Below are positions 1-6,701 of a stretch of 10,472 nt of DNA, one piece after another. The stretch's first letter is position 1. Every line of letters begins with the position of its first letter. This DNA comes from a bacterium (lineage in GTDB: Bacteria > Tectomicrobia > Entotheonellia > Entotheonellales > Entotheonellaceae): assembly GCA_027294925.1 (NCBI GenBank), contig JAPULM010000075.1, forward strand, positions 1 through 10,472, given 5' to 3'. The translations under genes and the position numbers were made by a program. A model generated the notes under the pieces. That model was not told where the DNA came from. It searched no databases and worked only from the letters and a program-made list of their open reading frames with translations.

Positions 1-96
1 CCCTTGGGCGAAAAGAGCCGGGCATAGAAGAGCTGAAACGAGAATAAAAACAAAACCCGTGCAAATCAAACGATTTGTTCTATTTCTATACTTCAT
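1..96 (-). CDS. N-terminus of an exported protein (Sec signal peptide), cut by the window edge
   Basis: A reading frame runs from an ATG at 96-94 to the window edge, giving 32 codons. The translation is a textbook Sec signal peptide: a basic start (MKYRNRTNR), a hydrophobic core around residues 10-28 (LICTGFVFILVSALLCPALF), and a likely signal peptidase I site after ALFA, followed by QG. The Cys at residue 25 lies in LLC and is a poor lipobox, so a lipoprotein is less likely. An AGGA ribosome binding site lies 7 bases upstream of the ATG, and a perfect TATAAT box lies at 126-121, so the start is well supported. The mature protein lies outside the window and its function cannot be told. Confidence 0.72.
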   Translation of the reverse strand, partial: MKYRNRTNRLICTGFVFILVSALLCPALFAQG

Positions 97-113
97 AGCG
101 TTTTCCTATTGTA

Positions 114-153
114 TGACTTTATTATATCCAAACATGATACATATCGTAAAAAA
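114..153 (-). promoter_or_regulatory. Putative sigma-70 type promoter for the exported-protein gene
   Basis: Read on the minus strand, TATAAT (126-121) matches the -10 consensus exactly. A weak -35 candidate, TTACGA (149-144), lies 17 bases upstream. Transcription starting about 7 bases below the -10 box would give a leader of roughly 18-20 bases, ending in the AGGA ribosome binding site. The region is very AT-rich, so a chance TATAAT is possible, but its position relative to the ribosome binding site and start is right. Confidence 0.5.
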
Positions 154-438
154 AAGAATTAAATTTAGCTAAAGTCTAATATATATTTATAATACCATTT
201 CGTAAAATTAAATTATGTAATAGATTTTATAATCGTTTCTTAATTGTATATTAATCCTTAACACATTTCAATATTGTGGAATCTTGATCTAATTCTTTTC
301 CCACAAAGCGACGTTTTGTAGATTGAGCTCAGGACATTTGTTACGATGCATACCTGCCATGAAACATCGGGGAACCCCTACACATCACAGCCTGCAACGG
401 TTTGTAACACCGTGATCTTGACAGGATAGGGAGAGACG

Positions 439-531
439 ATGTGCGTTTCTCGAAAGGTAGAGGCATTTCAAACGGCTTTTTCGCCTCGCTGCCTGCTAAA
501 GCAGCCCGCAGCAAGGCGTAAAGCGGCTTAG
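439..531 (+). CDS. Possible 30-residue basic peptide, unknown
   Basis: An ATG at 439 opens a 30-codon frame ending at TAG 529-531. A good ribosome binding site, GGGAG (429-433), lies 5 bases upstream. The peptide is basic, with two Cys (residues 2 and 18) and a C-terminus rich in Arg, Lys and Ala (PAARRKAA). I recognise no family. The second half of the ORF coincides with a 14-bp hairpin, so the base pattern may be dictated by RNA structure rather than by a peptide. It could be a leader peptide, part of a structured RNA, or chance. Confidence 0.22.
   Translation: MCVSRKVEAFQTAFSPRCLLKQPAARRKAA
482..518 (+). repeat. Strong imperfect hairpin (14 bp stem, TAAA loop)
   Basis: The stem pairs CGCCT (482-486) with AGGCG (514-518), GCTGC (488-492) with GCAGC (508-512), and CTGC (493-496) with GCAG (501-504). 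There is one C/A mismatch (487/513) and a CCC bulge (505-507). The loop is TAAA. No T-run follows on the plus strand, so it is not a standard intrinsic terminator. It may be a structured RNA or a REP-like element. Confidence 0.5.
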
Positions 532-786
532 CGCCGTCTGGACATGCGGATCAGAATGGGGTAGGGTAGAGTCTCAGAGGTTTCCCGGTGTGAGGGCTTC
601 CTGCCAAGGTCGTGGATGATCTCAAGATGGCCTGGTTTTATAACTGGGTGCTCGAGCCGAATGGTGACGAGCCTGATGGTGTACTTTGGAAGGATAGGTT
701 TTATTCAGCTCCCGTTAGAAAAAACCTACCCCTGTAAACCTGCCTCGATACCGTTGCTACTCATACCCCTTGTAAGAGGCAGCGGG

Positions 787-2553
787 CTATCGTAATTTGA
801 CCGATTGATTGCACACCGCTTTCTCAAAGACATCGAGCGCGCCCTGGGCAGCGTATCTGAAATCCTCATGGATTTCCTCGTATTTCTTGCGTACACGCGC
901 GAAGAGTTCTTGAGCACGGGCATCAATCTCCCCGATGCGGTTGCTCTGCGCGTTGGCAAATTGAGACACCGCTTTCTTAAATGTGTCGAGTTCAGACGTC
1001 AAATACTGTTTGAAATCGTCAATCGCGACCTGCTGATGGGTGACTTTTTCAAAATGATAGCCCATGATCGCCATACGCACGGCATTTGGAAACATGTGAG
1101 GATAGCGCAGGAGAACTCGTAATAAGAACCAGAGATAGGTGGGCCCTTGCTTACGAGACAACAGTTGACGCCAGATTGACTTCATAAATGCCTTGAGTTC
1201 TATTGCGCGAATACGCACGATACGTCGTCGGGGCTTTAAATGTTCAAACATGGTCAGGCATCGGGCGAAGAAATGCTTCAAATTCGGGTCGTAAAGCTCT
1301 CTGAGTACCCGCTTGTACTCACGGATGATAAAATCACGGTCGAGCTCGGGGACAAAATTCAACTCGACGCTGACATTATTGCCGGTGGACTCGTGCAGCA
1401 ATCGCCCTTCTTTCTCAAGACGGTTATAGAGATTTGTCTTTTTTAGCGCCGTTAGGAGTCCTGTCATCGCTTGTGGAATGCCGGCCCGTTGAATAAAATC
1501 GATATGCGACTGGAACTCTTTGTCCTGATCTAGCCCAATGATAAATCCGGCGGTCACTTCGATGCCATGTGCCTGGATCGTTTGAACGGCACGGAGCAAA
1601 TAATCCTCCGCCGATTCCCCTCGGTTGGTATTTTGTTTTTTCACCGTCATTTCAAGCGCCGCGTCGTTCGGGCTCTCGATGCCAATAAACGTCATATTAA
1701 ATCCGGCGTCAGCCATCGCGTCGAGCATACCGGGAATTTCGACGAGATTGACACTGGTTTCGGTAAACAGCCCGAACGGGAAATTGTGCTCTTGTTGCCA
1801 CGCAGCGATAGCCGGTAAAAGACGCATCGCGTCACGTTTGTTACCGATGAAATTGTCATCAACGACAAAGACCTCATTACGCCAGCCAAGCTCATACAGG
1901 TGATCGAACTCGGCTAAAAATTGCGCATTTGTTTTGGTACGAGGCACACGCCCGAATAGTTTGGTGATGTCGCAGAACTCGCAGTCAAAAGGACAGCCTC
2001 TAGAAAACTGGACCGCCATCGAACCGTAATCCTGCATACGGATAAGATCATAGCGCGGCAACGGCGATTTTGTGATGTCTGTCTGCACTTTATTCTTCGT
2101 CCTTGGTCCCTCATAGACCTCTTGTGCGGATCCATGCAGCAGGTCGGTCAGAAAATCCTCAAAAATATGCTCGACTTCACCGCTAATAAAGTGCGATACG
2201 AAGCCGCCCGCCTCTTGTTTGATCTCCTCCTGATACGAAGTGGGGTGTGGACCACCGGCAATAACGGGGAGGTTGAATTGGTTACAGCGTCTGACAACCT
2301 CATAGAGCGAATCCTTCTGCACAATCATCGTGGACGTAAACACATAATTTGCCCACTCCAGGTCCGCGTCTGTTAAAGGTTCCACATTCATGTCAACGAC
2401 TTTGAGATTCCAGTCGGTTTCCGGGAACAGCGCCGCCACCGTCAATAAGCCAAGCGGTGGCATCGATGACTTTTTCCCAACAAAATCTAAAGCGTAGGTG
2501 CCTCCCCAGTAGGAGGGCGGGAACTCCGGGTACACCAGAAGGGCATTTCGCAT
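787..2553 (-). CDS. B12-binding domain radical SAM protein, DUF4070/HpnP-like
   Basis: This 588-residue protein combines an N-terminal cobalamin-binding-type domain (about 1-175, with AGGPH near 100) and a radical SAM core. The 4Fe-4S triad is CPFDCEFC (Cys 187, 191, 194), preceded by SRG. GIES and the C-terminal region (about 380-505, ending in GYHF) fit the DUF4070 group, which includes the hopanoid C-2 methylase HpnP. The base-off DxHxxG motif is absent; the sequence at that point is DMNVEPLTD, as I recall for this group. Such enzymes use S-adenosylmethionine and cobalamin, often to methylate unreactive carbons; the substrate here is unknown. Residues about 505-588 form a charged helical tail. 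I chose the ATG at 2553, which matches the usual family start and has GGAG 11 bases upstream. An in-frame ATG at 2601 adds 16 unlikely residues. No hopanoid gene is nearby, so no symbol is given. Confidence 0.88.
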   Translation of the reverse strand: MRNALLVYPEFPPSYWGGTYALDFVGKKSSMPPLGLLTVAALFPETDWNLKVVDMNVEPLTDADLEWANYVFTSTMIVQKDSLYEVVRRCNQFNLPVIAGGPHPTSYQEEIKQEAGGFVSHFISGEVEHIFEDFLTDLLHGSAQEVYEGPRTKNKVQTDITKSPLPRYDLIRMQDYGSMAVQFSRGCPFDCEFCDITKLFGRVPRTKTNAQFLAEFDHLYELGWRNEVFVVDDNFIGNKRDAMRLLPAIAAWQQEHNFPFGLFTETSVNLVEIPGMLDAMADAGFNMTFIGIESPNDAALEMTVKKQNTNRGESAEDYLLRAVQTIQAHGIEVTAGFIIGLDQDKEFQSHIDFIQRAGIPQAMTGLLTALKKTNLYNRLEKEGRLLHESTGNNVSVELNFVPELDRDFIIREYKRVLRELYDPNLKHFFARCLTMFEHLKPRRRIVRIRAIELKAFMKSIWRQLLSRKQGPTYLWFLLRVLLRYPHMFPNAVRMAIMGYHFEKVTHQQVAIDDFKQYLTSELDTFKKAVSQFANAQSNRIGEIDARAQELFARVRKKYEEIHEDFRYAAQGALDVFEKAVCNQSVKLR

Positions 2554-2578
2554 GTCGGTGTATGCTCCAATGAAATAA

Positions 2579-2598
2579 GGTGGGCGCTTTTGCCTACC
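2579..2598. repeat. Inverted repeat in the divergent intergenic region, possible operator
   Basis: GGTGGGC (2579-2585) and GCCTACC (2592-2598) form a 7-bp stem with one G·T pair around a GCTTTT loop. It lies between the divergent radical SAM and AbrB-type genes. AbrB/MazE-type antitoxins commonly autoregulate by binding dyad sequences at their own promoter, so this is a reasonable operator candidate. That role is inference only. Confidence 0.35.
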
Positions 2599-2615
2599 CA
2601 TTAAGTCGAAAAGGC

Positions 2616-2882
2616 GTGTCTGGCGGAATAATTACCATCAACACTACCGTCGATATTGCCGGACGTCTCGTCATTCCAAAAGAGATCAGCGTGCAAGCCA
2701 AGCTGAAGCCTGGGATGCCGCTCAAGCTCCGCTGTCGGCACCGTTACATTGAAATCGAGCCCGCCCCTTTGTCTGTTGAACCCCTACGCAAGAGACCTCT
2801 ACTGGTGGCCTTGCCCCAGGAGGAAGTCGGCTCTCTGACTGCAGAGATAGTTGAGCAAACGCGTCAGGTAAGGGTATTCTAA
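2616..2882 (+). CDS. AbrB/SpoVT-type DNA-binding protein, antitoxin-like (VapB/MazE fold)
   Basis: The 88-residue product has a swapped-hairpin AbrB-type domain near its N-terminus: TTVDIAGRLVIPKEI, then LKPGMPLKLRCR and IEIEPAP. This is the usual layout of chromosomal VapB/AbrB antitoxins, in which the N-terminal part binds operator DNA and the C-terminal strand (here PLLVALPQEEVGSLTAEIVE) wraps a PIN-domain toxin. The start is uncertain. GTG at 2616 is used here; GTG at 2580 in the same frame would add 12 residues and run through an inverted repeat. Neither has a well-spaced ribosome binding site. No vapC follows: the frame stops at 2882, and 45 bases later lies the end of the convergent channel gene. 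It may be an orphan antitoxin, a remnant, or a stand-alone regulator, perhaps of the divergent radical SAM gene. Confidence 0.8.
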   Translation: MSGGIITINTTVDIAGRLVIPKEISVQAKLKPGMPLKLRCRHRYIEIEPAPLSVEPLRKRPLLVALPQEEVGSLTAEIVEQTRQVRVF

Positions 2883-2927
2883 CCTTGCTTATGCCTTCCT
2901 GCAAGGGCGAATTGCTGTCTAATTTCA

Positions 2928-5900
2928 TTAAGTGTCATCCTGGGACAGCCGCCGCTCATCCAGGGACCGTTGTAAGACGTCCACCTCCTTGTCGTTTGGT
3001 GTCCCCCAATACAAGGTGCGATGTGGAAATGGTATTTCGATCCCACGTTCGTCGAAGACTTTCTTCATACGCCGATTGAATTCCCGGCCGATACGCCACT
3101 GCCGCCGCGGCCTGGTGGTCAAGCGCGTTCGAATGATCACGGCAGAATCCTCAAAGCGATCCAGACCCATGATCTCAATAGGCTCGAGCATGTCCACGCT
3201 GTATTCCGGATCGGCGCGCATCTCCTCGTCAATTTCGCGCAGGAGGGGAATGACCGCATCGACATTTTCCCGGTAGGCGATGCTAACATCCAACAGGTAG
3301 CGCGAAAACTCCTTGGTCATATTGGTGATCATATCGATGGTATTATTGGGAATAATATGCACATTGCCTGATAGATCACGAATGGTAACCGCTCGCAAGG
3401 TCACTTTTTCAACAATCCCGGTGACGCCACGGAGCGTCACCACGTCACCAACGGACAAACTGTCCTCGAACAGGATAAACAGACCGTTGATGACGTCTTT
3501 AATGAGCGATTGCGAGGCAAACCCAACGGCCAAGCCAAAGATCCCCACACCCGCGATAATGGGTCCCGTGGCGATACTCACTTGCTCCAAGAGGACCAAC
3601 ACCGCGGCAAATAAGACGCCCACTTTGATCAGCGTTTGGATCAGTGGCGCCAGCGTTTTGAGTTTACGACTAGGCTCGCGAATGAAGCCCTGTACGGTTG
3701 TCTTTGGCTGAATCAGGTAATCTGTAAAGGCGTTGCTGATCTGAATCACGGCAACCGTCACGCCGAGGGCCAGCATGATGACTGCAACACGTTTTAGGAA
3801 TTGTAAGCCAACTGCCGAGGTGGCGAACCACGTTACCGAGACACCCCAAAGCTCAAGCACCATGCCCACCGCAAGCACCATTAGGAGGAGATTGCTGATC
3901 GTGTGTAACACCGCAAAGTAGCGCTCAGCAGCTTCTTCTACATCCGGATAAAGTTGACGCAGACGACCACCAACGCTGAAGATATAATTGATCAGCCTGT
4001 GCAGCAAGTGCAGCACCAAGATCACCAGCAAGAGGCGCAGGGTCACCACGATAGACAGGGAGCCTAGGACTCTGAACCAGATAAATCGGGCCGCATAACG
4101 AAAACCCAACACATCGAGCCCAATGATGCCAAGTACTCCCGCCAGGAGCAGGAAATAGACGATGGGCCAGATGCGCCACAACAGCCCATCGCGCTGGCGA
4201 CTACGCGCCAATACAACATCCATCAACGGACTGCTACGACGACCAACGATACCAAACAGGATCAACAGCACGGTTTGAAAGGCAAGCGATAAGACGCGGG
4301 CCAGGGCTAGACTACCCGTGGCGATGTCGCCTTTCCCCGGCGCGGTGAGTAGAACGTGAGCTGGTATGAGACAGACGCAGGCGGCAACGCATCCTACCAC
4401 CACCGTGCGCCGCAGAAACCGGCATAGGCCAGGGCTCAGAGCCCAATAGAGCTGTCCCCAACCATCTTGCTGTAACATGAGACGGCCCAAGCGGCCAATA
4501 CCTAACACCAGGGCACCGATCTGCAAGCCACTGACCAGTGCCATGGCGAACTCGGCCTGTTGAGGGATATACCTCAGGAAATACCCAAGCAACCAGGCGA
4601 CCAATACCAGGTATGCCGGCCACAGGACGGCCTGGATGACCGTCAATGCGGCAATGCCGGGTCCTGGTAGCACGTTCTGCGTCTCGGACGTCTGCAAAGC
4701 GGATATCCGTAAATCCCGTAGATAGCAGCTGCCCCGTGTGAGAACCCACGGCAAGATGAGACCTATTAGTAAGGCGAGAAACCAGAGGTAAGTGGCCCCG
4801 GATATCCTGGCCCAAATATACGGTCCAGGCACCCCCAGCAAAACGCGTAGGCGCCTAACCGTACCTATAGCGCCAATCATCACGTCACGCCCGACGTCCC
4901 GATTGAGGGTTTTGGCATCGCGCAGCCAGAACATTTGAGTCAGAACAAAGACATAACTGTCGTCGAGCAGACGTTTGTAGTCACGGTGCAGCGCCAGCAG
5001 CCGGGTGTAGTCCTGGAGCAGCGCAGCCAACACCTGTTGTTGCTCACGCAAGGCAGCTTTTTGGTCTTCTAACACCGGACGGATACGCGTCACACCGGCT
5101 TCGCGTTGTGGCGCTGGGATGGCCTGGAGCGCAGCGAGCAACCCGGCAATTCTGGCCTCGGATTGGTGGGGAGAATCGTACAACCGATCGTCCAAGACAA
5201 ACATCTGATCGGTTAACGACTGTAGACGCGTTTCGATGGCTCTTACAGGGGCATCATTATACCGCAGTCGATCGCGTCGTAAGCGCTCAAAAGCCACCAA
5301 CAACCGTTGCGCAATGCCTTCGCCACCGGCATATTTCTCTACCAGGGAGGTCAACCGATCAACATCTTGCTTCACTTGAGCGTTACGTTTTTCCTGGGAC
5401 AGCGCTTCAACGCCCCGGCTATTGAGCTGTTGACGATAGGTTGCGGTGCGCTTGCGGATTTCGACCGTTTCCAGAGTCACCGTCAGTCGTAATGCCTCGC
5501 CGGGACCCGCCACTCGTTGCAGCTTCTTTTCGATCTTCGCTGCTTTGCTCGTGAGGCTACTCTGCTCTTGTTGGAACACGGTGCTCAGGGTCTGTTTGAT
5601 GGTGGCTAAATCACGTCGGATGGCCGTCAGGCGTACCTGTGCCACACTGAGTAATGCATCCTGCAGGGCGCCGCGCTTAGTCAGCCATTCACGTTCCACT
5701 TCAAGCGTCTCCATTTCAGACCGCAGCAACTGGAGCTTCCAGGCTAAGAATTCGATGTCTTCTGCGGGCTGTTGGTCGCCTGCTTTGGTCGTTTTGCCAC
5801 GAGCCGCCAGCAGGTCTTTTTCAAGCTGAAGTTGCGCTGTAGCCCGTTGTTCCAGTTCTTTCGGGATGGCTGCAAGACGCACCTCACCTGTGGCGGTCTG

Positions 5901-6368
5901 CTGATGGCGTTCTTGGATCTCTGACTGGGTGGTTTGGCGTTGGGTCTCGTATTGATCGCGGAGTTGTTCGGTGACCTTCGGAAACCGTCTGGGCTGGCGC
6001 GATTCTAGCTTTTTGCGCTCTCGCGCAAGCTGATCGAGACGTTGCGGCAGCGCGTCGATTTGGGCCCGATAGGTCAGGCGTCGTTGCAAGGCGTCTTCTA
6101 GCCCCGTCAGCACGTTGAAAAGCTGTTCAAGACCTGCCCGTGTTGTGTCTAAGCTGTCCTTGGGCAGATTTGACTCGCTCAAGGCTTTGAGTTGTGCCTC
6201 AATCGTTGCTTTGCGCGCTGCAATCGCCGCAGGCAGTCCAGGGCCCTTTAGCATCTGGGGCGGTGTCGATGGTGGAGTTGGACGTGGCGCTTGGGCTCGG
6301 AGTACATCCTGGCTGAAGAGGAGCAAACCCACCATCAGCAGGTGGCTAATCAGTGTAGGATAGCACAT
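2928..6368 (-). CDS. Large mechanosensitive ion channel, MscS family, MscK/MscM-like
   Basis: This 1146-residue protein matches the size and layout of MscK and MscM (about 1100 residues). Residues 1-27 are a Sec signal peptide ending near RAQA. A Pro-rich stretch follows, then a long charged coiled-coil periplasmic domain (about 45-500). I count about 11 membrane spans from 523 to 955. The pore-lining helix is the Gly/Ala-rich AGVGIFGLAVGF (939-950), followed by FEDSLSVGDVV, the beta domain with IIPNNTI (1005-1011), and the C-terminal IEIPFPHRT (1112-1120). Channels of this family sit in the inner membrane and open under tension after hypo-osmotic shock to release solutes. The start has a good GAGG ribosome binding site 9 bases upstream. 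It ends 45 bases from the convergent antitoxin-like gene and looks monocistronic. The exact paralogue (MscK or MscM) cannot be settled. Confidence 0.93.
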   Translation of the reverse strand: MCYPTLISHLLMVGLLLFSQDVLRAQAPRPTPPSTPPQMLKGPGLPAAIAARKATIEAQLKALSESNLPKDSLDTTRAGLEQLFNVLTGLEDALQRRLTYRAQIDALPQRLDQLARERKKLESRQPRRFPKVTEQLRDQYETQRQTTQSEIQERHQQTATGEVRLAAIPKELEQRATAQLQLEKDLLAARGKTTKAGDQQPAEDIEFLAWKLQLLRSEMETLEVEREWLTKRGALQDALLSVAQVRLTAIRRDLATIKQTLSTVFQQEQSSLTSKAAKIEKKLQRVAGPGEALRLTVTLETVEIRKRTATYRQQLNSRGVEALSQEKRNAQVKQDVDRLTSLVEKYAGGEGIAQRLLVAFERLRRDRLRYNDAPVRAIETRLQSLTDQMFVLDDRLYDSPHQSEARIAGLLAALQAIPAPQREAGVTRIRPVLEDQKAALREQQQVLAALLQDYTRLLALHRDYKRLLDDSYVFVLTQMFWLRDAKTLNRDVGRDVMIGAIGTVRRLRVLLGVPGPYIWARISGATYLWFLALLIGLILPWVLTRGSCYLRDLRISALQTSETQNVLPGPGIAALTVIQAVLWPAYLVLVAWLLGYFLRYIPQQAEFAMALVSGLQIGALVLGIGRLGRLMLQQDGWGQLYWALSPGLCRFLRRTVVVGCVAACVCLIPAHVLLTAPGKGDIATGSLALARVLSLAFQTVLLILFGIVGRRSSPLMDVVLARSRQRDGLLWRIWPIVYFLLLAGVLGIIGLDVLGFRYAARFIWFRVLGSLSIVVTLRLLLVILVLHLLHRLINYIFSVGGRLRQLYPDVEEAAERYFAVLHTISNLLLMVLAVGMVLELWGVSVTWFATSAVGLQFLKRVAVIMLALGVTVAVIQISNAFTDYLIQPKTTVQGFIREPSRKLKTLAPLIQTLIKVGVLFAAVLVLLEQVSIATGPIIAGVGIFGLAVGFASQSLIKDVINGLFILFEDSLSVGDVVTLRGVTGIVEKVTLRAVTIRDLSGNVHIIPNNTIDMITNMTKEFSRYLLDVSIAYRENVDAVIPLLREIDEEMRADPEYSVDMLEPIEIMGLDRFEDSAVIIRTRLTTRPRRQWRIGREFNRRMKKVFDERGIEIPFPHRTLYWGTPNDKEVDVLQRSLDERRLSQDDT

Positions 6369-6420
6369 CGACCTTGACCTCTTCTCCGCTATACTATTGA
6401 GGTGTGGTTAATGGCACGAA

Positions 6421-6675
6421 ATGCGGCAAGAGACGTACATGCATGAAGGTTACCACAACGCAGAGATTACCGCTTCGGACCATGTAATGTATCATAGGCG
6501 AAAGGGAACGTCACTGGTGATTGGCATACAGCAGATCATTCCGTTCTCATCTGACCCCATTGATTTCATGAACCGCCCCGCCCAAATTTTCTATCTGTCC
6601 CTGACCAAAAACACTCCGCAGGATTTTTTCATGGAAGCTCTGCAATTCAATCGGTATGATACATTAGGGCAATGA
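6421..6675 (+). CDS. Possible 84-residue hypothetical protein upstream of the ATPase pair
   Basis: An ATG at 6421 opens an 84-codon frame ending at TGA 6673-6675. It overlaps by ATGA an in-frame but less likely upstream start (6672) of the first ATPase gene, and ends 26 bases before that gene's preferred start. No ribosome binding site precedes 6421; a second ATG at 6439 is not clearly better. The product is soluble-looking, with aromatic-rich stretches (AQIFYLSLTK, DFFMEALQF) and no motif I recognise. It could be a small third member of the ATPase operon or a chance open frame in the promoter region. Confidence 0.25.
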   Translation: MRQETYMHEGYHNAEITASDHVMYHRRKGTSLVIGIQQIIPFSSDPIDFMNRPAQIFYLSLTKNTPQDFFMEALQFNRYDTLGQ

Positions 6676-6689
6676 GTTCTCATGAGTGG

Positions 6690-6701
6690 AAGGAGTGCCC
6701 C
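6690..6701 (+). promoter_or_regulatory. Strong ribosome binding site deciding the first ATPase start
   Basis: AAGGAG (6690-6695) lies 6 bases before the ATG at 6702. The upstream in-frame ATG at 6672 has no such site, and its ten extra residues (MSSHEWKECP) do not resemble the family start, so 6702 is preferred. Confidence 0.75.

Larger units (their letters stand above)
97..786. other. Long region without a convincing gene, including an AT-rich island
   Basis: These 690 bases separate the exported-protein gene from the radical SAM gene. Positions 121-300 contain about 35 G or C in 180 bases (roughly 19%), far below the rest of the window, with many A/T runs and the short palindrome TTTAGCTAAA. 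G+C returns to normal after about 300. The right part contains a possible 30-codon ORF (439-531) and a hairpin (482-518). A frame of about 60 codons is open at 594-776 without a usable start. No tRNA, rRNA, transposase fragment or terminal inverted repeat was recognised. The AT island could be a promoter or silencing region of an acquired gene, or a junction. Confidence 0.6.
6369..6701. other. Divergent intergenic region between the channel gene and the ATPase pair
   Basis: These 333 bases should carry the promoters of both the channel gene (minus) and the ATPase pair (plus). Only weak -10-like boxes are visible, for example TATCAT at 6490-6495 on the plus strand and TAGTAT near 6397-6392 on the minus strand; neither has a convincing -35 partner. 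An 84-codon frame covers 6421-6675. I see no terminator hairpin, tRNA or long repeat. Confidence 0.4.

Noticed and set aside
346..429. 27-codon ORF on the plus strand upstream of the 30-codon ORF
   Set aside because: It has no ribosome binding site, no recognisable content, and a length expected by chance.
420..560. Group II intron-like 5' end (GTGCG near 441) and possible mobile element
   Set aside because: I could find no domain V-like hairpin, no reverse transcriptase frame and no terminal repeats in the window.
594..776. About 60 open codons on the plus strand, with an aromatic-rich stretch (AWFYNWVLEP)
   Set aside because: There is no usable start with a ribosome binding site (GTG 612 has AAGG only two bases away; ATG 627 has none), no family is recognised, and one open frame of this length is expected by chance. 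It might be a gene remnant, but I cannot support that.
2554..2601. Upstream start (2601) for the radical SAM protein
   Set aside because: The 16 added residues do not resemble the family, and the sequence overlaps the divergent regulatory region with its dyad. ATG 2553 has GGAG upstream and matches the usual start.
2883..2906. Inverted repeat CCTTGC / GCAAGG in the convergent gap after the AbrB-type gene, possible bidirectional terminator
   Set aside because: The stem is only 6 bp with a 12-base loop, and no T-run follows on either strand.
4312..4815. 167-codon minus-strand ORF and several plus-strand ORFs inside the channel gene
   Set aside because: They are alternative frames of a continuous, clearly recognisable MscS-family gene; their translations are low-complexity and match no known domain.
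6672..6701. Upstream start (6672) for the first ATPase, which would give an ATGA overlap with the 84-codon ORF
   Set aside because: The AAGGAG site lies 6 bases before ATG 6702, and the protein from 6702 begins like the family. The ten extra residues look like untranslated sequence.
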